From Lachnospiraceae bacterium (GTDB lineage Bacteria; Bacillota; Clostridia; Lachnospirales; Lachnospiraceae), in NCBI GenBank assembly GCA_028696165.1, contig JAQVHQ010000001.1, positions 1 to 64,000 on the forward strand: a DNA stretch of 64,000 nucleotides. Reading direction: 5' to 3'. The notes under the pieces were generated by a model, which saw only the letters and a list, made by a program, of their open reading frames with translations, made no database searches and was not told the DNA's origin. Shown piece after piece: positions 63,337 to 64,000 of this stretch (position 1 is its first letter; every line of letters starts with the position of its first letter). A program made the translations under genes and the position numbers.

Positions 63337-64000
63337 CTATTCTACTGTAATTTCATCAAATACTTCTGCTGCCGCATCTAAATCTTCCTGTGCGAATGTG
63401 ATTCCTAATTCTGCCGCTACCGCATTGTTAAAATATCCGCTTGCCTCTGAGATTGTTTCATATGGTGTCTCTTCTGCGGTTGCTTCGCCTTTTAAGATTT
63501 TAGCTGCCATCACACCGGTCTGTTCACCAAGTTTTTCATAGTCAATACCCATAGCTGCCAGGCATCCTGATTTTACCTGTTCGATTTCACTTCCAAATAC
63601 CGGGATATTCTTTTCATTTGCTGCGTCTAATACAGTCTGCAGTGCAGATACTACGGTGTTGTCTGTTAAGTTGGTCAGACAATCAACTTTACCAACTAAA
63701 TCAGCTGCTGCCATAGGAACATCTGCGATAGTGCTGATACCACTTTCAACAATTGTAAAATCATATTTTCCAGCCAATTCTTTATACTCTGCAATGGTAC
63801 TCTCTGAATTAGTCTCACTGGTTGTATATAAGATACCAATAGATTTCGCATCCGGAAGAATCTTACGAATCAATTTTAACTGTTCTTCTACCGGAAGTGC
63901 ATCGGAGGTACCGGTAATATTTCCAATAGACGAACCATCTTCGTTTGCAAGTCCTGCTGCAACTGGATCTGAAATAGCAGAATAAACAACCGGGATATCT
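63337..64000 (-). CDS. ABC transporter substrate-binding protein (PF04392 family), 5' part cut by the window
   Basis: The frame runs past the window edge and reads IPVVYSAISDPVAAGL near the cut, so the true start is outside. Typical segments include GNITGTSDALPVEEQ and VFGSEIEQVKSGCLAA. Members (TrpX-type) bind aromatic amino acids or other small molecules and are lipoproteins; a lipobox would be upstream. It is the first of the three transporter genes. Confidence 0.88.
   Translation of the reverse strand, partial: DIPVVYSAISDPVAAGLANEDGSSIGNITGTSDALPVEEQLKLIRKILPDAKSIGILYTTSETNSESTIAEYKELAGKYDFTIVESGISTIADVPMAAADLVGKVDCLTNLTDNTVVSALQTVLDAANEKNIPVFGSEIEQVKSGCLAAMGIDYEKLGEQTGVMAAKILKGEATAEETPYETISEASGYFNNAVAAELGITFAQEDLDAAAEVFDEITVE

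Overview
The window is a dense stretch of a Firmicutes chromosome, most likely from an anaerobic spore-former of the Lachnospiraceae type (Clostridia). Reasons: a cotJA-cotJB-cotJC spore-coat operon, a monomeric [FeFe]-hydrogenase, an anaerobic ribonucleotide reductase activase, a Ter/FabV-type enoyl reductase, the clostridial rimP-nusA-ylxR-ylxQ-infB-rbfA-nrnA-truB-ribF operon, TTG and GTG starts behind strong GGAGG ribosome sites, and moderate to low GC. No species can be named from the sequence alone. Most genes are on the minus strand. No prophage, integrase, complete insertion sequence or CRISPR array was seen, and no gene-free stretch exceeds about 290 bases.

Layout. 1-2.3 kb: cotJABC, then a small unknown gene with a CDP-alcohol phosphatidyltransferase. 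2.4-6.6 kb: topoisomerase III and a Uup-like ABC-F ATPase with a possible 27-codon leader ORF. 6.6-7.7 kb (+): a cysteine-rich 63-residue protein and a PAP2 membrane protein. 7.8-14.5 kb (-): CapA-like protein, NhaC antiporter, [FeFe]-hydrogenase, membrane metallophosphoesterase and EamA transporter. 14.7-19.5 kb: endonuclease IV (+); an operon of a GH13-like protein that has lost its catalytic residues, DUF5662 and FabH (-); a DUF1292 protein (+). 19.6-24.8 kb (-): nrdG-dut-fabV, pnp, rpsO. 24.9-35.4 kb (-): a Na/Pi cotransporter and the nusA-infB operon. 35.4-40.6 kb (-): SseB-like protein and topoisomerase IV. 40.6-44.1 kb: glucosaminidase, tRNA-Glu, GDPD, PHP phosphatase (+). 44.2-51.8 kb (-): ppk-ppx and folC-pheA-DUF815. 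52.0-54.2 kb (+): CmpB-like membrane protein, pyrBI, RNase P RNA. 54.3-61.5 kb (-): dgt-dnaG-rpoD-trmK-nif3-nucleoside kinase. 61.7-64 kb (-): an ABC transporter of the TrpXYZ type, cut by the window edge.

The genes are mainly core information processing (transcription, translation initiation, RNA decay, replication priming, topology, dNTP pool control), with envelope and spore functions and anaerobic metabolism around them. I found no convincing new multi-gene system. The best leads are: (1) a GH13 debranching-enzyme homologue in which all catalytic positions are replaced, in an operon with DUF5662 and fabH; (2) one 19-bp palindromic core found only at two sites, upstream of nrdG-dut (two copies, 21 bp apart) and upstream of dgt, both dNTP-pool operons; (3) a long leader stem-loop in front of pnp resembling the RNase III target known from enterobacteria; (4) a short ORF overlapping the ABC-F start; (5) a 60-bp perfect palindrome beside a possible IS200/IS605-type end remnant.
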